Source: RHLJ01 sp965601955
Lineage (GTDB): Bacteria; Bacteroidota; Rhodothermia; Balneolales; Balneolaceae
Assembly (NCBI GenBank): GCA_965601955.1
Contig: OZ271855.1
Location: forward strand, 2,666,001-2,730,000
Direction of reading: 5' to 3'
Length of the DNA stretch: 64,000 bases
The notes under the pieces were generated by a model, which saw only the letters and a program-made list of their open reading frames with translations, was not told the origin of the DNA and made no database searches. Each line of letters starts with the position of its first letter. Within the stretch, counting starts at the first letter, position 1. Positions 18,582 through 27,059 of the stretch are shown in pieces. A program made the translations under genes and the position numbers.

Positions 18582-19469
18582 TTATTGATGTCCTGAAATT
18601 TCTGCTTTTCTATTAGTTCTTTTAACAAGTCCCTGAAGTACTTTTCCTGGCCCAACTTCTACAAACGATGAAGCTCCCTGCTCAATCATATTCTGAAGTG
18701 TTTGTGTCCATCTCACCGGGTTTAGAAGCTGATTCAAAAGGTTTGATCGTATTGCTTCAGGGTCAGTGGTAGGATCAGCTGTATAATTGCTATAAATCGG
18801 ACATGCAGGAATTGATATTTCCAACTGCTCAAGTTGATCTCTAAGTCCATCTAGTGCTGGTTGCATTAATGACGAATGAAATGCGCCACTAACTGGCAAA
18901 AGCATCGCCATTCTTGCCCCTTTCTCTTTAGCAATTTCGACAGCTTTTTCGACAGCCTCTATATAGCCTGAAATAACGAGCTGCCCCGGGCAATTATAAT
19001 TAGCAGCAATTACTTCTTTTCCCGTAGCTGAAGTAGCCTCCGAGCAAATATTCTCAACGGCTTCATCTTCCATTCCAATAATGGCCGCCATCGTTCCGGG
19101 ATTCTCTGTTCCCGCCTGCTGCATTAACTCCCCTCTTCTGCGAACAATTTTCAGTGCATCTTCAAATTGTACAGCTCCACATGCTACCAGGGCAGAAAAT
19201 TCCCCAAGGCTATGGCCTGCAACCATATCTGGTGTAGCATTTAGTGTTTTGAAAAGAGCTACTGAATGAAGGAAAATAGCTGGCTGGGTAAATTCGGTTT
19301 GCTTCAGTTTCTCTTCCGGACCATCGAACATGATTGAAGACAAATCGATACCAAGGATTTCATTTGCCTGATTCACATAGTTGGCAAAATCAGCGTTTGA
19401 ATCATAATGATCCTTGCCCATACCAACAAACTGAGATCCCTGTCCAGGAAATAGATAGGCAGTACTCAT
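18582..19469 (-). CDS. fabD: Malonyl-CoA:ACP transacylase
   Basis: The 295-residue enzyme loads malonate onto ACP. Its N-terminal FPGQGSQFVGMGKD oxyanion-hole motif and the nucleophile Ser87 in AGHSLGEFSAL are clear. The catalytic His lies in the VSGAFHSSLM motif. It begins 1 bp from the fabH stop and ends 7 bp before fabG, so tight co-translation is likely. Confidence 0.97.
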   Translation of the reverse strand: MSTAYLFPGQGSQFVGMGKDHYDSNADFANYVNQANEILGIDLSSIMFDGPEEKLKQTEFTQPAIFLHSVALFKTLNATPDMVAGHSLGEFSALVACGAVQFEDALKIVRRRGELMQQAGTENPGTMAAIIGMEDEAVENICSEATSATGKEVIAANYNCPGQLVISGYIEAVEKAVEIAKEKGARMAMLLPVSGAFHSSLMQPALDGLRDQLEQLEISIPACPIYSNYTADPTTDPEAIRSNLLNQLLNPVRWTQTLQNMIEQGASSFVEVGPGKVLQGLVKRTNRKAEISGHQ

Positions 19470-19470
19470 T

Positions 19471-20460
19471 TTAAATACTCCACTTTACGTAAGTAGCTCC
19501 CCAGGTAAATCCGCCTCCAAAAGCAGCCAGAACCAGGTTATCACCCTTATTTAAAGAATCCTTCCAGTCATAAAGACAAAGTGGAATGGTTGCAGCTGTG
19601 GTATTTCCATAGCGACCTATATTGATCATCACTTTGTCAGAAGAAATACCCATACGATTTGCCGTAGCATCAATGATTCTCAAATTAGCCTGATGTGGAA
19701 CTAACCAGGCAACATCATCGGCAGAAAGATTATTCTTTTCCATGATCTCTAAAGAAACGTCAGCCATTCCCATAGTAGCTTTTTTGAACACAGAACGACC
19801 ATCTTGCCTGATTGAATGCATTCTCTTATCTACTGTTTCATGAGATGCCGGAAGTAGGCTACCACCTGCGGGTTGGTATAATGCACAGTTCGTATCACCT
19901 TCGGTATAGTGAATATTATCAATAATACCTGTTTCATCATCTGAAGCTTCTAAAAGTACTGCTCCTGCTCCATCACCAAAAAGAATGCAGGTAGTACGGT
20001 CGCTCCAGTCTAGAATTGAAGACATTTTATCTGCTCCAATCACCAGTACTTTTTCAGCATTACCACTTTCAATGAAGGAAGCACCTGTTGTAAGTGCATA
20101 TAAAAACCCGGAACAAGCAGCCGAGATGTCAAAAGCGAAAGCATTTTTAGCTCCGATCTTTTCCTGAACAAGACATGCTGTAGCAGGAAACATATAATCA
20201 GGAGTAACAGTAGCTACAATAACGATATCAACCTCTTCAGGAGAAACGCCCGCCTGTTCTAATGCTTCTTTAGCTGCTTTTTGCCCCATGTATGAAGTTG
20301 CTTTATCAGGGTCTTTAAGAATTCGACGTTCGGAAATTCCCGTCCTTGTTCGAATCCATTCATCGTTTGTATCAACTATCTTTTCTAGATCGAAGTTTGT
20401 CAAACGATCTTCAGGTAGGAAATGCCCTACTGAAGAAATCTTAGCTCTTCTTACTTCCAT
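19471..20460 (-). CDS. fabH: Beta-ketoacyl-ACP synthase III
   Basis: The 329-residue enzyme starts fatty acid synthesis by condensing acyl-CoA with malonyl-ACP. The Cys116 (ISAACSGFLYAL), His256 (VPHQANLRI) and Asn286 (GRYGNTTAA) triad is complete. Whether it prefers acetyl- or branched-chain acyl-CoA cannot be told from sequence. It lies between plsX (10 bp) and fabD (1 bp). Confidence 0.97.
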   Translation of the reverse strand: MEVRRAKISSVGHFLPEDRLTNFDLEKIVDTNDEWIRTRTGISERRILKDPDKATSYMGQKAAKEALEQAGVSPEEVDIVIVATVTPDYMFPATACLVQEKIGAKNAFAFDISAACSGFLYALTTGASFIESGNAEKVLVIGADKMSSILDWSDRTTCILFGDGAGAVLLEASDDETGIIDNIHYTEGDTNCALYQPAGGSLLPASHETVDKRMHSIRQDGRSVFKKATMGMADVSLEIMEKNNLSADDVAWLVPHQANLRIIDATANRMGISSDKVMINIGRYGNTTAATIPLCLYDWKDSLNKGDNLVLAAFGGGFTWGATYVKWSI

Positions 20461-20470
20461 ATGGAATTTA

Positions 20471-21454
20471 TCAATTTAGAGATGCGACAATTTTGCCATT
20501 TACATCGTTTTCGATGCAGCTAATGGCACTTTTAATCATATTTTTTATTGCCAAAGGAGTACTTCCTCCGTGCCCAACAAGGCTCACTCCGTTTACCCCG
20601 AGAAAAGGTATTCCGCCAACGGTTTCATAGTTGAAGGGGCTCAATGCTGTTTTAAGAATCTTTTGTGCACCCATTACCTGTTCAGCTTCCATATTTAATT
20701 GCTGTACCGCTGATTTAACAAGTACCATGATAGTTTCAGGGATTGATTCACCAAACTTCAATAAAATATTCCCAACCAGACCGTCTGTCAGGTAAACATC
20801 TGCTTTTCCTGGAAATATATCTCTGCCTTCAACATTGCCCACAAAACCTTCTAAAGATTTTAGGTGTTTATTTATTTCTTTGAGAGCCTCTGTACCCTTT
20901 TCTTCTTCTTCCCCGACATTAAGAAGCCCTACTTTAGGGTTTTCAATACTCAATATTTCTTCACAGAATATTTGCCCCATCTTTGCAAATTGAAAAGCCA
21001 TTTCGGGACGCACTTCCAGGTTAGCTCCAGCATCAACCAACAGCCTAAAGCCTTTTAGTGTTGGGTAGTAAGAAGCGATAGTTGGCCGGGAAACTCCTTC
21101 CAATTTCCCAAGAATAAAGGTAGAAGCCGCAAGTAAAGCGCCGGTATTACCAGCACTTACGAAGCCATCACATTTACCCGCTTTATGTAAACCCAGTCCT
21201 ATTGCAATAGAAGAATTCCTTTTGTTCTTAACAGCACTGGCAGGAGATTCTTCCATACCAATAACTTCAGGAGCATCTTGTACAAATACCCTGGACGAGT
21301 CGTACTCATGCTTAGCAAGTTCGCTGTTAATAATACCTTCCGGACCGACTAAAATAATAGACAGGGAGTCAATTTCACTTAGAGCAGAAAGAGCCCCTTC
21401 AACAGGATTTTTGGGAAAAAAATCACCACCTGCCGCATCTATTGCAATAATCAT
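20471..21454 (-). CDS. plsX: Phosphate acyltransferase PlsX
   Basis: The 327-residue peripheral membrane enzyme converts acyl-ACP to acyl-phosphate for phospholipid synthesis. The N-terminus IIAIDAAGGDFFPKNPVEGA and the middle SAGNTGALLAAS motif are diagnostic. The C-terminal GVNGVSLVGHGGS motif is also conserved. It sits 6 bp after rpmF and before fabH, the usual order linking ribosomal protein L32 to lipid synthesis. Confidence 0.97.
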   Translation of the reverse strand: MIIAIDAAGGDFFPKNPVEGALSALSEIDSLSIILVGPEGIINSELAKHEYDSSRVFVQDAPEVIGMEESPASAVKNKRNSSIAIGLGLHKAGKCDGFVSAGNTGALLAASTFILGKLEGVSRPTIASYYPTLKGFRLLVDAGANLEVRPEMAFQFAKMGQIFCEEILSIENPKVGLLNVGEEEEKGTEALKEINKHLKSLEGFVGNVEGRDIFPGKADVYLTDGLVGNILLKFGESIPETIMVLVKSAVQQLNMEAEQVMGAQKILKTALSPFNYETVGGIPFLGVNGVSLVGHGGSTPLAIKNMIKSAISCIENDVNGKIVASLN

Positions 21455-21460
21455 AGGAGA

Positions 21461-21640
21461 TTAGTTAGCGATATTTATAACCTGTCTTCCTCTGTAATAG
21501 CCACACTCTGGGCAAGCATGGTGGTATCTGTGTAGCGTTCCGCAATTTGAACATTTTGCAAGCGTAACGTCTGCAATTGCATGATGAGATCTTCTTTTAT
21601 CTCTTCTCGCTTTCGAAGTTTTTCGCTTTGGATGTGCCAT
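21461..21640 (-). CDS. rpmF: 50S ribosomal protein L32
   Basis: This is a small gene of 59 residues read from the minus strand. The product starts MAHPKRKTSKARRDKRRSHH, the standard L32 basic N-terminus, and has a zinc ribbon formed by Cys30-x2-Cys33 (KCSNCG) and Cys43-x2-Cys46 (ACPECG). It ends GRQVINIAN. It lies 17 bp downstream of yceD and 6 bp upstream of plsX, as in many bacteria. With all four cysteines present it is the zinc-binding form. Confidence 0.95.
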   Translation of the reverse strand: MAHPKRKTSKARRDKRRSHHAIADVTLAKCSNCGTLHRYHHACPECGYYRGRQVINIAN

Positions 21641-21657
21641 TTATCTTATGAACTTAA

Positions 21658-22164
21658 TTATTTCTTTAATGCTTTTAATGCTTCCCATCTTGGATCAACG
21701 TAATCTTCATCATTTTCATCTGAGCTTTCTCCAAAAGTTTGAGAAAAGGACTCTTTAGGATTACCATCTTCATCCAAAAAACGGGGATGTAATTTCTTTG
21801 TAGGTACATTTACAAGAATTGTGTCGAGCACATCTTGTTCTATGTTTATCTGTTTAGATGCATGATCAATATTCCGAATAGCCGTCTGCTGATCTATCGA
21901 CTCTTCTACTTGTTCTTGTTTGAATAAAACCTGGTATTCTGTTTTTACCTGGTAGGGATATTCGTCTAAAGAACGATCACAAGTTAGCACTACTGATATA
22001 TCTAGTGCCAACTGCACCTGGATAAAGTGAGTGGTTCTGTTGAAATCGATATGTATTGTTCCGGATTGAAGTGATACTTCACCGAGATCGAGATCACCTT
22101 TATTAAGCTGAACACTTCTCTCACTCTTACCTTCAGGAATTTCAAAGATCTTAAACTTAAACAT
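21658..22164 (-). CDS. yceD: DUF177/YceD family protein
   Basis: The 168-residue protein has the DUF177 layout: an N-terminal beta-rich region, the central LALDISVVLTCDRSLDEYP motif with its conserved Cys, and an acidic C-terminus (DENDEDYVDPRWEALKAL). The family is linked to 23S rRNA accumulation and almost always precedes rpmF, as it does here with a 17-bp gap. The molecular activity is not established. It is cytosolic. Confidence 0.88.
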   Translation of the reverse strand: MFKFKIFEIPEGKSERSVQLNKGDLDLGEVSLQSGTIHIDFNRTTHFIQVQLALDISVVLTCDRSLDEYPYQVKTEYQVLFKQEQVEESIDQQTAIRNIDHASKQINIEQDVLDTILVNVPTKKLHPRFLDEDGNPKESFSQTFGESSDENDEDYVDPRWEALKALKK

Positions 22165-22216
22165 AGCATGTCTCCGTACAGCCGCAAAAGATAAGGATAA
22201 AACGATTGTTGTACAA

Positions 22217-22852
22217 TCAATTAAACAAGCCGTAAAGTCGCTGTTCTATCAGGGCTATTATTTTCCCGAGATCTTCCGGATCGTTTACAAAATCGAGGTC
22301 ATCGGTATCAATAATGAGCTTTTCGTAGGGGTACCGATCAATCCAATCTTCGTAAAGACGATTCAATCGCTCCAAATAATCAATCCGAATAGTATTCTCG
22401 TAATCTCTCCCGCGTTGCTGAATCTGCTTAACCAGCGTTGGAACTTGTGCTCTCAGGTATATTAACAAATCAGGTGGGCGTAGGTAATGGCTCATTTCTC
22501 TAAAAAGAGCTTCGTAGTTTTCGAAGTCACGATCGCTCATTAGATTCATTTCATGAAGGTTCTTTGCGAATATCTCCACATCTTCATAAATGGTACGATC
22601 CTGAATGAGGCTTATCTCCTGTTGAAGCATTTCTTTTTGATGCCGGAATCGGCTAGACAAAAAATAAATCTGAAGATTAAAGCTCCATCGAAGCATGTCT
22701 TCGTAGAAGTCGGCCAGGTAAGGGTTATCCTCAACAGATTCGTAAAAGGCTTCCCAGTTAAAATGTTTAGAAAGCAACCCTGTCAGGGAGGATTTTCCAG
22801 CCCCAATGTTACCTGCTACTGCTATATATTTTGAATTTTTCTTTGTTCCCAA
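22217..22852 (-). CDS. Deoxynucleoside kinase
   Basis: This 211-residue salvage kinase phosphorylates deoxynucleosides (dAK/dGK/dCK family). It has a P-loop at residues 14-21 (GNIGAGKS), the DRTIYEDVEIFA motif (DRx/ERS-type substrate site) and the RGRDYENTIRIDYLERL lid with arginines. The substrate preference cannot be read. The start is a TTG at 22852: no ATG precedes the P-loop, and an AAGG motif lies six bases upstream, overlapping the pgi stop. It sits 8 bp after pgi and before yceD, on the same strand as thyA and folA. Confidence 0.88.
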   Translation of the reverse strand: MGTKKNSKYIAVAGNIGAGKSSLTGLLSKHFNWEAFYESVEDNPYLADFYEDMLRWSFNLQIYFLSSRFRHQKEMLQQEISLIQDRTIYEDVEIFAKNLHEMNLMSDRDFENYEALFREMSHYLRPPDLLIYLRAQVPTLVKQIQQRGRDYENTIRIDYLERLNRLYEDWIDRYPYEKLIIDTDDLDFVNDPEDLGKIIALIEQRLYGLFN

Positions 22853-22860
22853 AATTGGCC

Positions 22861-24150
22861 TTAACTTTCTTTTCCAAGAAGACGGTACATCGCTTTTTTG
22901 TAATCTTCAACCCCTGGTTGATTAAAAGGATTAACGCCGAGGCTATATACAAAAACTCCTGTCATTAGTTCAAAGAAGTAAATGAGCTCACCAATGTTTT
23001 GCTCGTTCAATGCTTCAATAGTAATGTTCACAATGGGAACATTGCCTTCCTGGTGGGCTTCTGTAGTACCTTCCCTGGCACTGGTATTAATTTCGTGAAA
23101 GGATTTTCCGGATAAATAATTCAGTTTATCATCATCCCCTTCCAGGCTTGTAACTTCAATAGAAGAAAAGGATTTTTCAACGATGATGAAGGTTTCCATT
23201 ACACTTCTCTTACCCTGCTGAATAAACTGCCCAAGGCTGTGCAAATCTGTTGAATAATTAGCTACTGCTGGAAATATCCCCTTTCCTTCTTTTCCTTCAC
23301 TTTCTCCTAAAAGCTGCTGTATCCAACCTCCAAAGGATGAAAGCTCAGGCTCAAAACAAGCAAACACATCAATGGTTTTTCCCTCTTCATGAAGGGCATT
23401 TCTAAGTGTTGCATACTCCAGGATATCTTCGGCGTCATTCTCATACCTTTGGTATGCTGAAACCGCACCATAAAACAATGTTTTGATATCGATTCCTGAT
23501 ACAGCTATTGGGAGCAGACCTACCGGAGTCAATACAGAAAACCTTCCTCCTACATCATCAGGAATAATAAACTTTCGATAACCCTTTGCTTCAATTTGGG
23601 GGTTAAGGACTCCCCCTTTTTCACTGGTAGTACAAATGATACGTTTTGTAGCATCACCATACATCCCTTCTAATACTTCTCGAATGGCCCTAAATGAAAG
23701 TGCGGTCTCTAATGTCGAGCCCGATTTTGATATTACATTTATATAAATGCTTTTCTTCGAGCCATCAGCTTTAGGGGCTTTTAAATAGGAAAGAAGTTCT
23801 TCAAGATACTTACCTCCCATATGATGCCCGGCATATAATATTTCGGGGCCTGTTTTATCAAAATGGGGAGTTAATGCTTCTATCACTGCTTTAGCCCCAA
23901 GGTAAGAGCCGCCGATTCCGCACACGATAAATACATCCGCATTAGAACGAATCTGACCAGCCAATTCCGATATTTGGGTTAGCTCCGCATCATTAGGGCT
24001 CGCTAAAATGTCTCGCCATCCCAACCACTCAGAACCGGGCCCGGTTTTTGTTTTAAGTTGCTCAAGACCTATATCCGCTCTTGTTCTTGCTCTTATGTAG
24101 GACTCATCTCTTAAAAATGAGCGCGCTATTCTAACATCTGCTGTAATCAT
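22861..24150 (-). CDS. pgi: Glucose-6-phosphate isomerase
   Basis: The 429-residue glycolytic enzyme interconverts glucose-6-phosphate and fructose-6-phosphate. Its sugar-phosphate (SIS) motifs are GIGGSYLGAKAVIEAL and ISKSGSTLETALSFR. The DDVGGRFSVLTPVGLLP signature, the LLGESEGKEGKG motif and a C-terminal PFNQPGVEDYKKAM are also present. It belongs to the short (about 430-450 residue) bacterial type, as in Bacillus. It follows pfkA by 10 bp, so two consecutive glycolytic steps are co-transcribed. Confidence 0.96.
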   Translation of the reverse strand: MITADVRIARSFLRDESYIRARTRADIGLEQLKTKTGPGSEWLGWRDILASPNDAELTQISELAGQIRSNADVFIVCGIGGSYLGAKAVIEALTPHFDKTGPEILYAGHHMGGKYLEELLSYLKAPKADGSKKSIYINVISKSGSTLETALSFRAIREVLEGMYGDATKRIICTTSEKGGVLNPQIEAKGYRKFIIPDDVGGRFSVLTPVGLLPIAVSGIDIKTLFYGAVSAYQRYENDAEDILEYATLRNALHEEGKTIDVFACFEPELSSFGGWIQQLLGESEGKEGKGIFPAVANYSTDLHSLGQFIQQGKRSVMETFIIVEKSFSSIEVTSLEGDDDKLNYLSGKSFHEINTSAREGTTEAHQEGNVPIVNITIEALNEQNIGELIYFFELMTGVFVYSLGVNPFNQPGVEDYKKAMYRLLGKES

Positions 24151-24160
24151 TTTACTATTC

Positions 24161-25150
24161 TTATCGAAGTAACTTTGCTAATTCTATGAGGGTGTAGTCA
24201 AGTGTTTTCTTCTTGGAAACTGCTACACGCATCGGGGTAATTTTCAGAGCATTATTTACAATACCTACCATAATCTCACTATGACCTTCTAGAAGTACTT
24301 TTACTGCTGAAGCTCCCAACCTGCTGGCTAACACTCGATCATGTGCCGAAGGTCTTCCCCCTCTTTGGATGTGCCCAAGGATACATACCTTCATATCATA
24401 CTGTTGAAAATCTTCCTTAATATTTTCAGAAAGCTTCAACGCACCGCCGGTTTCATCTCCTTCTGCCACAACAATCAAACTGCTTCTTTTTTGTTCCTTA
24501 AGCATATTGTGAAGTTGCGATTTAATCTCTTTAAGATCAGTGAGCTCCTCTGGCAGTAGTACCAGTTCTGCGCCACATGCGATGGCTGTCTCTAAAGCAA
24601 TAAATCCTGTATCCCGGCCCATTACTTCAACAAGAAACATACGTTCATGGGCATCCGCGGTATCCCGGATTTTATCGATAGCTTCTAGTGCTGTATTCAG
24701 AGCCGTGTCGTATCCGATTGTTTCGTCAGTACCAATAATGTCATTATCAATGGTCCCGGGGATTCCTACCACATTTATACCATGCTCATTGCTGAGAATA
24801 TTCGCTCCGGTAAATGTACCATCTCCTCCAATAACCACAAGAGCATCAATATTTCTTTCTTTTAATTGCTCCGCAGCTTTTTGCCGACCTTCGGGAGTAC
24901 GGAAATCATCAGAACGAGCAGATTTTAAAATAGTGCCCCCTCTCTGGATGATATTTGAAACAAAATTGGAATTTACTTTCTCGAATTCCCCTTCAATTAG
25001 CCCTTGATAGCCATGATAAACTGCGTAAACATTTACATCAAAAGCTTTGGCAGTGCGAACGACGGCTCTCACTGCTGCGTTCATTCCGGGAGAGTCTCCA
25101 CCACTTGTAAGTACCGCAATGGTCTTAATTTCAGACAATGGTTGAATCAT
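24161..25150 (-). CDS. pfkA: ATP-dependent 6-phosphofructokinase
   Basis: This 329-residue enzyme phosphorylates fructose-6-phosphate. It has the ATP-binding TSGGDSPGMNAAVRA (about 15-29), GGDGTFTGA (108-116) and the catalytic PGTIDNDIIGTDETIGYDTA region, with Asp135 matching the E. coli base Asp127. GGDG followed by T, rather than the pyrophosphate-type residue, supports ATP use. It is the first gene of the long minus-strand run, diverging from the polyprenyl synthase gene across 106 bp that should contain both promoters. Confidence 0.96.
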   Translation of the reverse strand: MIQPLSEIKTIAVLTSGGDSPGMNAAVRAVVRTAKAFDVNVYAVYHGYQGLIEGEFEKVNSNFVSNIIQRGGTILKSARSDDFRTPEGRQKAAEQLKERNIDALVVIGGDGTFTGANILSNEHGINVVGIPGTIDNDIIGTDETIGYDTALNTALEAIDKIRDTADAHERMFLVEVMGRDTGFIALETAIACGAELVLLPEELTDLKEIKSQLHNMLKEQKRSSLIVVAEGDETGGALKLSENIKEDFQQYDMKVCILGHIQRGGRPSAHDRVLASRLGASAVKVLLEGHSEIMVGIVNNALKITPMRVAVSKKKTLDYTLIELAKLLR

Positions 25151-25256
25151 TTGGTTGTAAATACTATGAGTTGAGTGAGTAATTACCCTAAAATATTATG
25201 CTGGATAATAACTAATTTAAAGGGCACGCAAGTTTAAGAAAATTTGAACACTTTTA

Positions 25257-26276
25257 ATGATCGATAGTGTAGAACTACAAAGAATTAATACGGAGACGGT
25301 TTCAAGGAAATCTCTTTCGGAAATTACTGCTCCCGTTTCCTCTGATTTACAGGAGTTTAGAGACTTTTTTAAATCGACGATCCGATCAGATGTGTTCTTA
25401 TTAGATCAGATTATTTCCTATTTGCTGAAGCAGAAAGGGAAAGAGATTCGCCCCACACTTGTATTCATGAGTGCTAACCTTTTCGGTGGGATAAATCAAA
25501 GGAGCCACATTGCTGCTACAATGATCGAGCTGTTGCACACAGCAACCCTTATTCACGATGATGTGGTTGATGATGCTAATTCTCGCCGGGGTTTTGTAAG
25601 CATCAATAAGATCTGGAGAAATAAAGCCGGAGTATTATTGGGGGACTTTCTGCTTTCAAAAGGACTACTGATCGCACTGGAGAATGAGGAACACACCTTA
25701 CTTAAAGTCCAATCGAAGGCCGTTCAAAAAATGAGTGAAGGGGAGCTTAGACAGTTAAAAACAGCTGGCCTCTTCAATATGACTGAAGAACGATATTTCC
25801 AGATTATCTCTGAGAAAACTGCCAGTTTAATATCTACGTGCTGCGAGTGTGGAGCTGTTTCTGCAAGTGATGACCCAAAAATGCATACGCTGATGAGCAA
25901 TATAGGAATGTGTATTGGTATTGCTTTCCAAATAAGAGACGACCTTTTTGATTATGGTGTATACGATATTGGAAAACCAACCAGAAACGACATTCAGGAG
26001 CGAAAAGTAACACTACCCCTTATTAAAGCCCTTGAACACAGCCCTAAAAAACAAGCGGCCCATATACGGGCATTGATGAAAAAACGGAAAAAGAAATCGC
26101 GGGAAGTAGACGAGATTGTGAATTTTGTACATGACAACGGAGGTATGGATTATGCAAAATCCATCATGTATGACTATGCAAACAGAGCCATTTCTGAGCT
26201 AGAAAAGATTCCCTACTCCGATCGGATCCAGGATTTTGTCGACCTGATTCATTTCATCATAACCAGAAAGAAGTAA
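25257..26276 (+). CDS. Polyprenyl diphosphate synthase (trans, long-chain)
   Basis: This 339-residue isoprenoid chain elongase extends an allylic diphosphate with isopentenyl diphosphate. Both aspartate-rich motifs are present: HDDVVDDANSRRG (first) and FQIRDDLFDY (second). The GKEIRPTLVFMSA substrate motif and GDFLLSKG are also conserved. Similarity is to IspB/octaprenyl or heptaprenyl synthase, so the product probably becomes the menaquinone side chain. It starts the plus-strand operon with the LpxH-like gene 3 bp downstream. Confidence 0.93.
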   Translation: MIDSVELQRINTETVSRKSLSEITAPVSSDLQEFRDFFKSTIRSDVFLLDQIISYLLKQKGKEIRPTLVFMSANLFGGINQRSHIAATMIELLHTATLIHDDVVDDANSRRGFVSINKIWRNKAGVLLGDFLLSKGLLIALENEEHTLLKVQSKAVQKMSEGELRQLKTAGLFNMTEERYFQIISEKTASLISTCCECGAVSASDDPKMHTLMSNIGMCIGIAFQIRDDLFDYGVYDIGKPTRNDIQERKVTLPLIKALEHSPKKQAAHIRALMKKRKKKSREVDEIVNFVHDNGGMDYAKSIMYDYANRAISELEKIPYSDRIQDFVDLIHFIITRKK

Positions 26277-26279
26277 TGG

Positions 26280-27059
26280 ATGACTGAACGCGAGCATTTG
26301 TTCATTTCAGACGTTCATTTAGGCGCCTTTTCACCATCAGAAGAAAAGGAAGTTGAACATCGCTTAATAACTCTCATTGATTATGCCATTAGAGAAAGGG
26401 CACAATTCTATATACTGGGAGATCTATTCGATTATTGGATGGAATATCCCCATCTGAATTTTGTACCTGCTTTGGGTGAAGAGGTACTGGATAAATTTGA
26501 GGAATATAATAGAACCATCTCCCCTGCCATTTTTATAACCGGAAATCATGATAACTGGGACTTTGGGCATTTCCGAAAAAAAGGATTTGATGTAGAACCC
26601 AATTACCGTATTGAGAGTATTAATGGAAAAAGGGTTTTATTAATGCATGGAGATGGGCAGTTTGGAAAAAGAAGTGATTTCATTCGCCCAACCTATCACA
26701 GGTTTCTGCGAAATGTATCCTTTACAAAAATATATCAACGACTTTTTCCTCCTCCTTTGGGCCTAAGCCTTATGAGGAAATTTTCCAATCTAACCAGAAC
26801 GAGGAATTACAGGAACCCTATACCTCTCTCAAACCACGCTAAAGAAATTTTGGCTTCAAGGGATATCGATCTTGTACTTTGTGGGCACGATCATATTCCA
26901 CGAGTGGAAACTTTTTCGCGTGGCCAGTATATAAATCTTGGAACATTTTTTAACCATGGTACATTGGTACGATATAAGAATGATGCTTTTGAACTCGTTA
27001 CCTGGCACAAAGAAACTCAGGAATTCGTACCTTTTCTCGCAAATTCAGTAGAAGCATGA
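26280..27059 (+). CDS. lpxH: UDP-2,3-diacylglucosamine pyrophosphatase-like metallophosphatase
   Basis: The 259-residue calcineurin-type phosphoesterase has the metal motifs DVHLGA, GDLFDYW, GNHDNWDFG, a LLMHGDG strand and CGHDHIPRVE. This is the LpxH pattern for the fourth step of lipid A synthesis, peripheral at the inner membrane. Related Bacteroidota phosphatases exist, so lpxH is the best but not certain name. It overlaps the penicillin-binding protein gene by 4 bp (ATGA) and follows the polyprenyl synthase by 3 bp, grouping three envelope functions. Confidence 0.82.
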   Translation: MTEREHLFISDVHLGAFSPSEEKEVEHRLITLIDYAIRERAQFYILGDLFDYWMEYPHLNFVPALGEEVLDKFEEYNRTISPAIFITGNHDNWDFGHFRKKGFDVEPNYRIESINGKRVLLMHGDGQFGKRSDFIRPTYHRFLRNVSFTKIYQRLFPPPLGLSLMRKFSNLTRTRNYRNPIPLSNHAKEILASRDIDLVLCGHDHIPRVETFSRGQYINLGTFFNHGTLVRYKNDAFELVTWHKETQEFVPFLANSVEA